DNA of 64,000 nucleotides, from contig NC_059079.1 in NCBI RefSeq assembly GCF_020497125.1, forward strand, positions 51,409,114 through 51,473,113, in the 5' to 3' direction. This document shows, piece by piece, positions 10,953 to 20,712 of the stretch (position 1 is the first letter of the stretch; every line of letters starts with the position of its first letter). The notes under the pieces are model-generated. The model saw nothing but the letters and a program-made list of their open reading frames with translations. It made no database searches and had not been told where the DNA came from. The translations under genes were made by a program, and so were the position numbers. The stretch comes from Mauremys mutica. Its lineage: Eukaryota; Chordata; Testudines; Geoemydidae.

Positions 10953-11282
10953 CAGTGATCAGCAACCTTTGGCACGTGGCCCATCAAGGAAATCCGCTGG
11001 CAGGCTGGGACAGTTTGTTTACCTGAAGCGTCTGCAGGTTCGGCCGATCACAGCTCCCACTGGCCACGGTTTGCCATTCCAGGCCAATGGGGGCTGCAGG
11101 AAGTGGTGCGGACTGAGAGATGTGCTGGCCACTGCTTCCCACATCCCCCATTGGGCTGGAATGGTGAACCACGGCCAGTGGGAGCTGCGATCAGCCAAAC
11201 CTGCGGATGCTTCAGGTAAACAAACTGTCTCAGCCCACCAGATTTCCCTGACAGGCCACGTGCCAAAGGTTGCCGATCCCTG
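10953..11282. mobile_element. hAT foldback MITE with near-palindromic body
   Basis: Starts CAGTGATCAGCAACCTTTGG and ends CCAAAGGTTGCCGATCCCTG. The flanks are GTCTAATA (10945-10952) and GTCTAGTA (11283-11290), an 8-bp duplication with one mismatch. The inverted similarity extends far inside: both strands encode the same kind of peptide (MARG, then FVYLK and PTGHG or PTGRG) because the element is nearly its own reverse complement. No transposase is present. Confidence 0.85.
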
Positions 11283-11633
11283 GTCTAGTATGTGGGTGGT
11301 GCAATAAGTGCTGGAACACCTGAGGAAACTGCATTTTTGACTTCTTGTTAACCAGTGTGGTGAGACAGAAGTTTACTTTTGTTACTGAGTTGGTATATCT
11401 ACCAGTAGAATAACCAGAAATTTGGGGTGAGTTTACCCTATTTCTCAGTAGTTTGTCCTGAATCTGGTATTCTCAGCTGTGACCTCCTGAGGCACAGTGA
11501 CACCTGTGAAGTGATTGTCTTGCACAATCAATTTTACAGTTTTCAAGGTAAGGTTAAAGAATTCCCTATCTTCTCTAATTCAGATATGGGTGCCATAATC
11601 TGCTTAAGAAATTAGTTCTTATTTCATTTACAT

Positions 11634-11812
11634 TATACTCAGAGGTTTGAGCATTGGCCTGCTAAACCCAGGGTTGTGAGTTCAATCCTTGAGGGGGCCA
11701 TTTAGGGATCTGGGGCAAAAATCAGTCTGGGGATTGGTCCTGCTTTGAGCAGGGGGTTGGACTAGCTGACCTCCCGAGGTCCCTTCCAACCCTGACATTC
11801 TATGATTCTATA
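11634..11812 (+). mobile_element. tRNA-derived SINE with CR1-like tail
   Basis: The head has an A-box-like TACTCAGAGGTTTGAGCA and a B-box-like GGTTGTGAGTTCAATCC, in the order and spacing of a tRNA-type pol III promoter. The 3' half (TTGGTCCTGCTTTGAGCAGG, GAGGTCCCTTCCAACCCTGA, ATTCTATGATTCTAT) matches the CR1 3' end at 40225-40299, which would let CR1 machinery mobilise it. This resembles the tRNA-Lys-type SINEs of cryptodiran turtles. The first bases of the tRNA part seem to be missing or decayed. Confidence 0.75.
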
Positions 11813-12855
11813 ATACACTTGGTTACTCAAGTATTGTCACATCAAAATGAAACCTTTGCCTATATAAAAACATTATTATTTTTATCATCAAGTTAAACAT
11901 TGACCACGGCAGGAGCTCCTCAAGTATTTGTTTGAAGCGGATTAGTTGTATACATTTTTGAAGAACCATTTTCTGCACCAGTTCACTGTAATTACAAACT
12001 GTCAGTGTGACAATGAGATTCCTTACACTAAAATACACACTAATTGTTACAAGAACAAAGGCCTGATTTCTATAGCTAAACATGCCAGACAGAAGGAGTC
12101 TGCTGATTTATATTTATCCACCTTCTTTCAGAAGTAGACTAATGATAACATTTATATTTTTAGTTACAGGCCACTATGTGGGACCATTGCAAGGACAATA
12201 AGTACAACCAACAATGTCATGCAATTGTTGGCCTTTCAGCTTGTTTTAGTGTTTTAGAACAACATAGGCTTAAGGTGAATATAGTGCTTTGGAGAAATTG
12301 TGTGATGTGGGGGTTTATAATGGCCTTGCACTACTGTCTGCATGAAGTCCAGTCTGAAATATACCAGGAAGGATCCTTTAGAAAAGATAGCCTGATATGG
12401 ATGAGTTAGACAGACACTCAACTTCAGAGTCAGGCAGAAGGGTGTGAAAAGAATTTATGCAGGTCTCCAGGGTGCAATCATTGCAGAGATTGCCTAGCAC
12501 ACTGCTCTGGACAAAGTCTAATGATGAACCCCAGGAAATGCCCCAGGGCAAGTGGCCTTAGTATTATGGTTCCCCCACACTCCTTACTCAAATGGAGTAC
12601 TGCCTTTGGACAAAGTCAAAATACACTTGATGGTAAGATGATGTGCTATGAGGAGCCTCAAATCATTGAGAGTGGCCAAAGAATTTCTAAATACAATTTT
12701 TGCATTATTTCTCTCAGGAGCTCGGCCAAACCATACAGTGAGTCCACCAGGAAAAGAGCTCCATGACCCATGGACTATGAACAAGACAGAAGCTACAACT
12801 GTGTAAAAATTTTCTACATGTACCGGGTACTGTTTGCAGGCACATATCTAGTGTG
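11813..12855. other. No gene recognised; left PLE duplication at its end
   Basis: Nothing identifiable except ATATCTAGTGTG at 12844-12855, the left duplication of the next element. Confidence 0.4.
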
Positions 12856-12976
12856 CATCCGACAAAGTGGGTATTCACCCATGAAAGCTCATGCTCCAAT
12901 ACGTCTGTTAGTCTATAAGGTGTCACAGGACTCTTTGCTGCTTTTACAGATCCAGACTAACACGGCTACCCTTCTG
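12856..12976 (+). mobile_element. Small 5'-truncated PLE 3' end with perfect duplication
   Basis: This 121-bp piece resembles the PLE terminus at 3300-3383 (GTGGGT-TTCACCCATGAAAGCT, GTTAGTCTATAAGGTG, CAGACTAACACGGCTACCCT). It is flanked by ATATCTAGTGTG at 12844-12855 and again at 12977-12988, a perfect 12-bp duplication. The subfamily differs from the 313-3395 copy. Confidence 0.75.
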
Positions 12977-12988
12977 ATATCTAGTGTG

Positions 12989-13862
12989 GGCATTCTGATA
13001 GTAGGAAGCCTGCAAGCTAAATATGTGTGTATGTCAAAAGTAACATCTTGTATTAGGTTCTTTTGAAAATCCCAGACCATGATTTAACTGTTTCTATTAA
13101 TGTCATGCCTGCATACGGAGTATTGTATTACGCTGTGATGTTCATGTGCATACTTCATAAGGGTACAAGTATTAATCAACATCTTGACAGATGTATAATG
13201 CTTTAGTTTGATAACATATTCTAATGAACAGTGGAACAACAATACTAGGCAAGTTCTATGGCAGTGAAATAATTTATCAGCATCTCAGCCATATATAATG
13301 TGATTACATGTTACTTTGTTTCCTGCGGTGCTAGGGATGGGGTTAAGAAATGGGAAAGTTATACAACAGCACAACTGAGAGGTTATACTTAACCTCTAAT
13401 GGCACATGATAAATCATTTGATACAATTCTCCCTGTTCATTCAGCAAACATGAAAAACACAGATTTAATCAAGAGTTGCTTTTAATACATAGTGTATTAA
13501 AAATGCAACTGGGGTTTTGGAAGAAAAATTCCATTGATGCTCTGATTTCTGAGCAATCAGAATATTAGGAGATGTATTGGGGGAAATTCAGGAGATGGAA
13601 GGTAGAATCACAGGGTTTATGGAAGGACTAAGGCATTTTGGGAAGTAAAATGATTCATTTACATCTTTTCTGAAACACCTGGGATGATATATCTGGTCTG
13701 TTTTGAAATGTCCTTTAAAAAAATAATTGGAATATGGAGGAAAAAAAGTTTCATGACATTGGACACCCACAGATTATTTCCTGAGACTTTTGTTTCTTGA
13801 TCAATAAATGGTAGTGGTTCTCTCTGTCTCTCTCATCTCATCCTCTCTAAACTTTCTTGACA
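12989..13862. other. No gene recognised
   Basis: AT-rich sequence; no motif or repeat terminus identified. Confidence 0.4.
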
Positions 13863-13865
13863 CCT

Positions 13866-15275
13866 GAAATGACTGCTTCTTGGAACAGCTAGTCCTGGAA
13901 CTCACAAGAGGAGAGGCAATTCTTAATTTAGTCCTAAGTGGAGCACAGGATCTGGTCCAAGAGGTGAACATAGCTGGACCACTTGGTAACAGTGACCATA
14001 ATATAATTAACTTTAACATCCCTGTGTTGGGGAAATCACCACAGCAGCCCAACACTGTAGCATGTAATTTCAGAAAGGGGGAGTGCACAAAAACGCGGAG
14101 GTTAAACAGAAATTAAAAAGGTACAGCACCAAAAGTGAAATCCCTTCAAGCTGAATGGAAACTTTTTAAAGACACCATAAGAGGCTCAACTTAAATGTAT
14201 ACTCCAAATTAAAAAACAGAGAATCAGAAAAGTGCCACTTTGGCTAAACCTCAAAATAAAAGAAGCAGAGAGAGACAAAAAGGCATCCTTTAAAAAGTGG
14301 AAGTTAAATCCTAATGAGGAAAAATAGAAAGGAGCATAAACTCTGCCAAATGAAGTGTAAAAATATAACTAGGAAGGCCAAAAAAAGATTTTGAAGAACA
14401 GCTAACCAAAGACTCAAAAAGCCATAGCAAAAACAAATTTTAAGTACATCAGAAGCAGGAAGCCTGTTAAACAAGTAGTGGGGCCACTGGATGATCGAGA
14501 TGCTAAAGCAGCAGTCAAGGACGATAAGGCCATTGAGGAGAAACTAAATGAATTCTTTGCACCGGTCTTCACAGCTGAGGTGGTGAGGGAGATTCCCAAA
14601 CCTGAGCCATTCTTTTTAGGTGACAAATCTGAGGAACTCTCCCAGATTGAGGTGTCAGTTGAGGAGGTTTTGGAACAAATTGGTAAACAAAACAGTAATA
14701 AGTCACCAAGACCAGACGGTATTCGCCTAAGAGTTCTGAAGGAACTCAAATGTGAAATTGCAGAATTGTAGTTTGTAACCTATTATTTAAATCAGCTTCT
14801 GTACCAAATGACTGGAGGATAGGTAAGGCGACTCCAATTTTTTAAAAAAGGGCTCCAGAGGCAATCCTGGCAATTACAGGCCGGTAAGCCTGACTTCAAT
14901 ACCAGGCAAACTGCCTGCTATTGAAGTCTTGAAACTATAGTAAAGAACAAAATGGTCAGTCACAGATTAACATAAATTGTTGGGGAAGAGTTAACATGTT
15001 TTTTCTAAAGGAAAATCATGCCTCACTAACCTACTAGAATTCTTTGAGGGTGTCAACAAGCATGTGGATATACTGTACTTAGACGTTTAGAAAGCCTTTG
15101 ACAAGATCCCTCACCAAAGGCTCTTAAGGAAAGTAAGCAGTCATGGGATAAGAGGAAAGGTTTTCTCATGGATTGGTAACTGGTTAAAAGCTAGGAAACA
15201 GAGTAGGCATAAATCGTCAGTTTTCATAATGGAGACAGGTAAATAGTGGTGTCTCCCAGGGGTCTGTACTGGGAC
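13866..15275 (+). pseudogene. CR1 ORF2 remnant, endonuclease end to RT palm
   Basis: Recognisable pieces in order: LVLELTRGEAILNLVLSG and GNSDHNIINFNI (the C-terminal SDH motif of the apurinic-type endonuclease); AKK- and KYIRSRKPV-like linker; LNEFFAPVFTAE; a PRPDGI-LRVLKELK block; [13 protein letters not shown]; and SGVSQG (14878-15260). The frame is broken many times by small indels and stops, so no product is possible. It belongs with the RT piece after 19889. Confidence 0.7.
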
Positions 15276-15280
15276 CAGTC

Positions 15281-15471
15281 TGTTGTGTATTTGGTTGTCA
15301 TGGGTTTTGTTACTATGGCAACTGAGTTAGACTATTAAGGGATAGCTCAGCCGGTTTCAACCGGCTGAGTGAGCTCTCTGTTTCTGTAAATAAAATGGAG
15401 GTTTTGGTTAGCTGTCTGCTCTCTGGCCTCAAGTGATTGCTTCCTACACCGGCTGCCCCTAGGACTTAACA
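15281..15471 (+). repeat. Gypsy 5' LTR
   Basis: Begins TGTTGTGTATTTGG and ends GGACTTAACA. It contains a 24-base palindrome (15346-15369; arms CTCAGCCGGTT and AACCGGCTGAG, loop TC) and an AATAAA polyadenylation signal at 15389-15394. No clear TATA box. Confidence 0.95.
15389..15394 (+). terminator. AATAAA polyadenylation signal in LTR
   Basis: AATAAA lies 20 bp after the LTR palindrome. The equivalent at 19801-19806 in the 3' LTR would serve transcript 3' end formation. Confidence 0.6.
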
Positions 15472-15492
15472 CTGGCGACGAGGATGGGATCC
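15472..15492 (+). other. Probable primer-binding site
   Basis: CTGGCGACGAGGATGGGATC directly follows the 5' LTR, where gypsy elements place the tRNA primer site. The matching tRNA was not identified. Confidence 0.6.
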
Positions 15493-15595
15493 TGGTGCTG
15501 CTCCAGTAACAGAAGGAAGTAGAAGTCAAGGTAAAGACCAAACAAAGAAAAAAAGCTGCTTGTTTGCACTGACTGTGAAAGTGAAACTAAAAATC

Positions 15596-16987
15596 ATGGC
15601 TACTCTGACCAGGCCCCTGGAGCCTTTTGATGAGAATACAGAGCAGTGGCATGTGTATACTGAGCATTTTGAGCTTTTTGGTATTGCAAATGACATTACA
15701 GAAGCGAAGAAGGTGCCAATATTCTTAACTGTTGTAGGGGCTAAAACCTACTCTCTGCTACGCAGCTTACTACACCCTGTTAAGCCTGAGACTAAATCTT
15801 ACAGTGACATTGTGGAAATCCTGGGGTCTCATTTCTCCCCAAAACCACTGGTAATTGTTGAAAGATATAGGTTCCACAAAAGAGACCAAAAGGAAGATGA
15901 AACAGTTGTACAATTTGTAGCCATTTTAAAAAAGCTAGCAGAACACTGTGAATTTAAAGAGATGTTAAATGATGCCCTGCGTGACAGGTTAGTGTGTGGC
16001 CTCTGCAGTGAAGCTATACAGAAGCGCCTACTGACAGAGGCTCAGCTTACATTACAGAAGGCTGTTGATATTGCTGTCTCCATGGAACTGGCTACAAGGG
16101 AGGCACAATACATCGGTGCATCCCCTAGGGTGCAAAAAGTGTCACAAGAACTGACCCACAAAACGGTGCAGAGTCAAGAATGTTACCGCTGTGGTAAGCT
16201 GGGTCACCAGGCATCAGAATGCTGGTGTAAGGACCTGGTGTGTCGACACTGTGGCAAAAAGGGACACATTGAGTATGCCTGTAAACAAAAGAAAAAGAGG
16301 CCTGTGGTCTGGCCGACAAAAAGAGGAACCTTGCATACCCTAGAGCAGACCCAGGATGATCAAGGTGACACCTCCTCACAAGAGGAAGTGCCACTGCATG
16401 TTTTGTCTTTGGCAGCGGGCTCACATGAATACTGGGTAACCCCCTTATTAGAGGGCAAACCTATACGCATGGAACTAGACACCGGTGCAGCTGTCTCGCT
16501 GGTTCCTGAGACTGTGTATAAGGAAAAGCTACAGCATCTTCCGCTTAAGGCAACAAAAACTGTTCTGAAGACGTATACAGGTGAAGCTGTGCCCATGTTG
16601 GGCACTATTGATGTTAAGGTGGAGCTCAATGGACAGGCGGCTAAATTGCCACTGTTTGTGGTGAGAGGTGACTACCCAGCCTTAATGGGTAGGTCTTGGC
16701 TTGGGAAGATTCAGCTGAACTGGGCAGAAGTGCACCGGATGACTAAAGAAGAAACCAGTCTAACCCCTATACTAAGGAAACATGCTGCTGTTTTTGGAGA
16801 TGATTTGGGAAGTATGAAGGGAATCACTGTGACATTGAACATTAAACCTGGCAGTCCACCAAAATATCTGAAAGCCCGAACTGTGCCATATGCCATCAGG
16901 CCAAAAGTTGAAGCAGACCTGGAGCGCCTGGTCACCAATGGAGTCCTAATACCCATAGCTCATGGGCCACTCCTATCGTTCCAATAG
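15596..16987 (+). CDS. Gypsy Gag-protease frame (ends early in RT)
   Basis: Start chosen at ATG 15596 (context AATCATGG), which gives the family-like N-terminus MATLTRPLEPFDENTEQW. An upstream in-frame ATG at 15560 would add 12 residues. The first ~180 residues are a retrotransposon capsid-type Gag. Two CCHC zinc knuckles follow near residues 196-230: CYRCGKLGHQASEC and CRHCGKKGHIEYAC, for RNA packaging. An aspartic protease follows with active-site LDTGAAVSLV near residue 293. The frame enters the RT N-terminus (ending ...GVLIPIAHGPLL) and stops at TAG 16985-16987. The expected downstream RT sequence continues in another frame, so a small deletion near 16960-16966 removed the fusion. Length about 463 aa. 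Confidence 0.9.
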   Translation: MATLTRPLEPFDENTEQWHVYTEHFELFGIANDITEAKKVPIFLTVVGAKTYSLLRSLLHPVKPETKSYSDIVEILGSHFSPKPLVIVERYRFHKRDQKEDETVVQFVAILKKLAEHCEFKEMLNDALRDRLVCGLCSEAIQKRLLTEAQLTLQKAVDIAVSMELATREAQYIGASPRVQKVSQELTHKTVQSQECYRCGKLGHQASECWCKDLVCRHCGKKGHIEYACKQKKKRPVVWPTKRGTLHTLEQTQDDQGDTSSQEEVPLHVLSLAAGSHEYWVTPLLEGKPIRMELDTGAAVSLVPETVYKEKLQHLPLKATKTVLKTYTGEAVPMLGTIDVKVELNGQAAKLPLFVVRGDYPALMGRSWLGKIQLNWAEVHRMTKEETSLTPILRKHAAVFGDDLGSMKGITVTLNIKPGSPPKYLKARTVPYAIRPKVEADLERLVTNGVLIPIAHGPLLSFQ

Positions 16988-17472
16988 TGAAGAAAGATGG
17001 CTCTTTCCGGATTTGCGGTCATTTTAAAGTCACTGTCAACCCAGTGTTGTGTGCAGAGCAATACCCGCTTCCCCGCATCGATGACCTCTTCGCAGGCCTG
17101 GCTGGGGGACAAAAGTTCAGTAAGATTGATCTGAGTCAAGCATATTTACAGATGCACGTCGATGAAAAGTCCCAAGAGCTGTTGACTATTGTGACTCATA
17201 AGGGGCTTTATCGATACTGTCGCCTACCCTTCGGAATCACATCGGCTCCCGCCCTGTTCCAGAGGGCTATGGACCAGATCTTGTGTGGCTTGTCAGGAGT
17301 TCAGTGCTATCTGGATGATATCCTGGTCACTGGAAGAAATGAAGAGGATCACTTAAAGAATTTAGAGGCTACCCTACAAAGACTGGAAGAGTATAGCCTA
17401 CGAGTTCGCAAAGACAAGTGTGAATTCTTCAAGCCCTCTGTTGAATATTTGGGACACATCATCGATTCTAGG
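16967..17472 (+). pseudogene. Gypsy reverse transcriptase core, frame-shifted segment
   Basis: This segment continues the polyprotein in a new frame: VPIVKKDGSFRICG, YPLPRIDDLFAGLAGGQKFS, KIDLSQAYLQM, LPFGITSAPALFQ and the catalytic YLDDILV at 17308-17328. It copies element RNA into DNA in cytoplasmic particles. A Pro-x-KDGSFR-x-CG-H-F reading replaces the usual CGDF. It ends with YLGHIID, then hits a stop at 17479-17481 because 2 nt are missing or 1 nt is extra near 17470. The catalytic residues are intact; only the frame is broken. Confidence 0.9.
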
Positions 17473-19561
17473 TCTTCATAAGGCCCCTGCAAAAGTTAAA
17501 GCTATTGTGGAGGCTCCCCCACCTCGAAATGTAAGCCAGCTACGCTCATTTCTAGGACTACTGAACTATTATGGAAAGTTCATCTCACAGTTAGCCAGAC
17601 TGCTAAAACCACTTCATGAGCTCCTTGGGCAGAACAAGGCCTGGAAGTGGACTGAAGCCTGTGATGTTGCATTTAACAAAGCTAAGGATGCATTGTTAAA
17701 TTCTGAAGTTCTAACGCACTTTGATCCATCCTTACCCCTGCAATTGGCCTGCGATGCTTCCCCTTATGGAGTGGGAGCGGTCGTGTCACACATTATGCCT
17801 TCGGGAGAAGAAAGACCTATTGCTTTTGCTTCACGCACTCTAAGCAAAGCAGAAACTAACTACGCCCAAATCGAACGTGAGGCATTAGGAATTGTTTTTG
17901 GAATTAGGAAGTTTCATCAGTACCTGTTTGGGCGAAAGTTTACTCTTCTTACAGACCATCGACCTCTGACATCAATTTTTGGACCCTACACAGGCATTCC
18001 CCCATTAGCTGCTAGTCGTATGCAACGTTGGGCATTGATACTTTCTGCACACACATATGAAATCAAATATCGGAAATCCACTCTGCACGGCAATGCAGAT
18101 GGCCTCTCAAGGTTGCCTTTACCGGTCAAACATCAAGATAGTGCCCAAAAGGAAATCTTCTACTTTGAACAGGTAGAGAATACACCCATCACTGCTACTC
18201 AGATAAAGAAGGCAACCCGCGTTGACCCAGTATTATCCCAAGTTATGGACCTGGTGATGCATGGAAAATCTCGACAAACCTCTCCGGTCTCACCCGACCT
18301 TGTTCCCTACATGTCCAGGCGGACGGAGTTATCGGTCCAATCTGGTTGTTTGTTGTGGGGGAGGCGTGTCATTATTCCACCACCCCTGAGATCACAGATG
18401 TTAGAACAGCTACATTCCGGTCACTGTGGAATAGTGCGCATGAAGGAAATTGCACACAGCTATTTTTGGTGGCCTAGATTGGACAGTGCTATTGAAGAGA
18501 AGGCAAAAGCTTGTATGTCATGCCAGAGTGTAAGAAATGCACCCCAGTGGGCACCCCTACACCCATGGGACTGGCCTGAAAACCCGTGGCAACGTATTCA
18601 CGTTGACTTTACTGGCCCCCTTGAAGGAAGCATGTTCTTGGTGGCAGTAGATGCCCATTCTAAATGGCCAGAAGTCTCTATAATGCAGTCCACTACTGCA
18701 GAGAGTACTATCCAAAAACTACGAGGACTCTTTAGTCGTTTTGGTCTGCCAGAACAACTTGTGAGCGACAACGGACCGCAGTTCGTCTCTCAGGAGTTTC
18801 AAAATTTTATGAAGGCAAATGGGATACACCACATCACGTCAGCACCATATCATCCGTCCACCAACGGATTAGCTGAAAGATTTGTGCAGACAATGAAAAA
18901 CGCTTTGAAATCAGCAAAGGGACAACACTCCATTCAAAAGCGTCTGGATACCTGCTTACTTTCCTATAGAAACACACCTCATGCTACGACCCAGGCTTCC
19001 CCAGCCTTTCTAATGATGGGACGACAGCTGCGCACTTGCTTTGATCTGCTGAAACCTTCTGAACCCAGACAAACTGTGCAACATCAGCAGCAATATCAAG
19101 TAATCAGACGGGCACCCAGAGCAAAAGACCGAACCTTTAGCCCAGGGCAGCCAGTTTTGGCTCGGAATTATACTTCCAGAGCTAAATGGGTCCCGGCCAC
19201 AGTCATCACTCAAACAGGACCTGTTTCCTATACAGTCCGGACTGCAGAGAATCTTACCTGGCGGCGACATGTAGATCAGCTGTTGCCAGGTCATGCCAGT
19301 CTTCAGGACCCATCTGCAGTTGAGGGGTCTGACTTCACCCCTCCTGGTGAGACACCGAATCATGAGTCACCTGTTCCTGACTGTTCTCCTCCATTACTGC
19401 CGGCAGCTGAGATACCCCTTTGCCCAGCACGAGCTGATACCACCTCCTCACCTATTCGTGCTGCGGAGCCTGAGCCCCTAGTACTTTCGGGTGCAACAAC
19501 ACCAGAAGTTCGCCGTAATCCACCTAGAGACAGAAGACCTCCTCATCGGCTGGATCTTTAG
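17473..19561 (+). CDS. Gypsy RT connection, RNase H and integrase
   Basis: One open frame resumes after the second frameshift and runs to a stop at 19559-19561. In order: RT thumb (LRSFLGLLNYYGKFI); RNase H-like domain with CDASPYGVGAV (Asp at 17753), EREALGIVFGIRKFHQYL and LLTDHRPL; integrase zinc-binding HHCC (HSGHCGIVRMKEIAHSYFWW ... CMSCQ); integrase core with D at 18605 (HVDFTGP), D at 18767 (SDNGPQF) and E at 18875 (NGLAERFVQ), the last two 35 residues apart as in D,D-35-E integrases; then a basic, proline-rich tail ending PPRDRRPPHRLDL. All catalytic residues are present. Without an upstream fusion it lacks its own start; an ATG at 17420 in this frame lies just before the break. Confidence 0.9.
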
Positions 19562-19673
19562 TTAGGGCGAACCCACGGTTATGGGGCAAAATAATCCCCA
19601 GGGTTTAGCCGGGAATGGAGGCAGTCTACCCTCCTTCTCTAGTTTAGTGTGTGTTTTATTTAGGGGATGTTCT

Positions 19674-19692
19674 TATTAGGGGGGGAGGAATA
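19674..19692 (+). other. Polypurine tract
   Basis: A G-rich purine run (AGGGGGGGAGGAA-type) ends just before the 3' LTR, where plus-strand DNA synthesis of LTR elements is primed. Confidence 0.8.
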
Positions 19693-19883
19693 TGTTGTGT
19701 ATTTGGTTGTCATGGGTTTTGTTACTATGGCAACTGAGTTAGACTATTAAGGGATAGCTCAGCCGGTTTCAACCGGCTGAGTGAGCTCTCTGTTTCTGTA
19801 AATAAAATGGAGGTTTTGGTTAGCTGTCTGCTCTCTGGCCTCAAGTGATTGCTTCCTACACCAGCTGCCCCTAGGACTTAACA
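19693..19883 (+). repeat. Gypsy 3' LTR
   Basis: 191 bp, identical to the 5' LTR except A at 19863. The palindrome is at 19758-19781. Confidence 0.95.
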
Positions 19884-19888
19884 CAGTC

Positions 19889-20055
19889 CTATTCAAATTA
19901 TCTGGAAATAGGGGTAAACAGTGAGTTGGAAAAAATTGCAGATGATACAAAACTACTAAAGATAGTTAAGTCCCAGGCAGATTGCGAAGAGCTACAAAAG
20001 GCTCTCTCAAAACTAGCTGACTGGGTAACAAAACGGCAGATCAAAGTAATGACAT
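19889..20055 (+). pseudogene. CR1 RT remnant downstream of the gypsy element
   Basis: The CR1 frame resumes at CTATTCAAATTATC and shows IADDTKLLKIV- and AL-SKLADW-type pieces (the FADD region, here with the first residue changed). It ends near 20055 in unrelated AT-rich sequence. Confidence 0.65.
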
Positions 20056-20361
20056 TGATGGAACAATTATGGGAGGGACTATAACTAAATTCCTTAAATG
20101 CACACCCACATTTTTTCCCCAATGAAAGAAAATTTGATACAGACACTGTTTGGGTGGTTTTGGGTGAACTGGAGAGTTGAACTTAATGCTCAAGAATTTT
20201 TAAATAAGAAACCAATTACAATCAAAATAGCATCTGTTCTAACAAATTATTAAATGTAACTTGAGAAGTACATCTAATTGATATCAGGGGACAAAGCAAT
20301 CCTAGAGGGAGAGAACAAATAACTCCACAATCATTATGGAATAGATCACTTCCTCACACCT
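20056..20361. other. Unassigned
   Basis: Short AT-rich stretch with nothing recognised. Confidence 0.35.
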
Positions 20362-20712
20362 CAAAGATTCTTAGACTTTAAGGCCAGAAGGGACTATCAT
20401 GCACATTTCAGGCTACAGCTTACCCATCTACTCCTGTAATAGACCCATAACCTCTGACTGAATTACTGAAGTTCTCTAATCATGGTTTAAAGACTTAAAG
20501 TTTCTGAGACTCCATTGTTTACTTACTGTAAACTTGCAAGTGACCCAGGCTCCACGCTGCACAGGAAGAAGAAAAACCCCAGGGTGTCTGCCAATCTGAC
20601 CCAGGGGAAAATTCCTTCCCAACCCCAAATATAGTGATCAGTAGGACCCTGAGCATTTTGGCAAAAGCAACAGCCAGACACCTGAAAACAAAGGCTGGAG
20701 AATAGAAAGAAG
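20362..20712 (-). mobile_element. Old CR1 3' UTR fragment
   Basis: Collinear with the CR1 3' UTR at 1425-1745. Shared landmarks: AAGGGACTATCATG, ATCATGGTTTAAAGACTT, GGGGAAAATTCCTTCCCAAC, CCCCAAATATAGTGATCAG. Divergence is higher than in the 1.4-kb copy, so it is older. Confidence 0.75.

Larger units (their letters stand above)
15276..19888 (+). mobile_element. Ty3/gypsy LTR retrotransposon, young insertion
   Basis: Two 191-bp LTRs (15281-15471 and 19693-19883) flank a Gag-Pro-RT-RNase H-integrase region; this domain order defines Ty3/gypsy. A perfect 5-bp duplication, CAGTC, lies at 15276-15280 and 19884-19888. The LTRs differ at one position only (G at 15451, A at 19863, a CpG-type change), so the insertion is recent compared with the decayed CR1 around it. 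No envelope gene is present. The pol frame is broken twice, so this copy cannot make a full Gag-Pol protein. Confidence 0.95.
13863..20055 (+). mobile_element. Degraded CR1 LINE, host of the gypsy insertion
   Basis: CR1 coding sequence in sense orientation runs from 13863 to 15280 and continues after the gypsy element at 19889. The junction is clean: GGTCTGTACTGGGACCAGTC, then the gypsy element, then CTATTCAAATTATCTGGAAA, which completes the [10 protein letters not shown] region. The 5' part of the element and everything beyond the FADD-like region are lost. The same subfamily occurs at 31353-33541. Confidence 0.75.

Noticed and set aside
10969..11307. A 112-residue frame that looks protein-like
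   Set aside because: The same peptide appears on the opposite strand because the element is palindromic.
15472..15492. Naming of the tRNA for the primer-binding site
   Set aside because: No tRNA match could be verified without a search.
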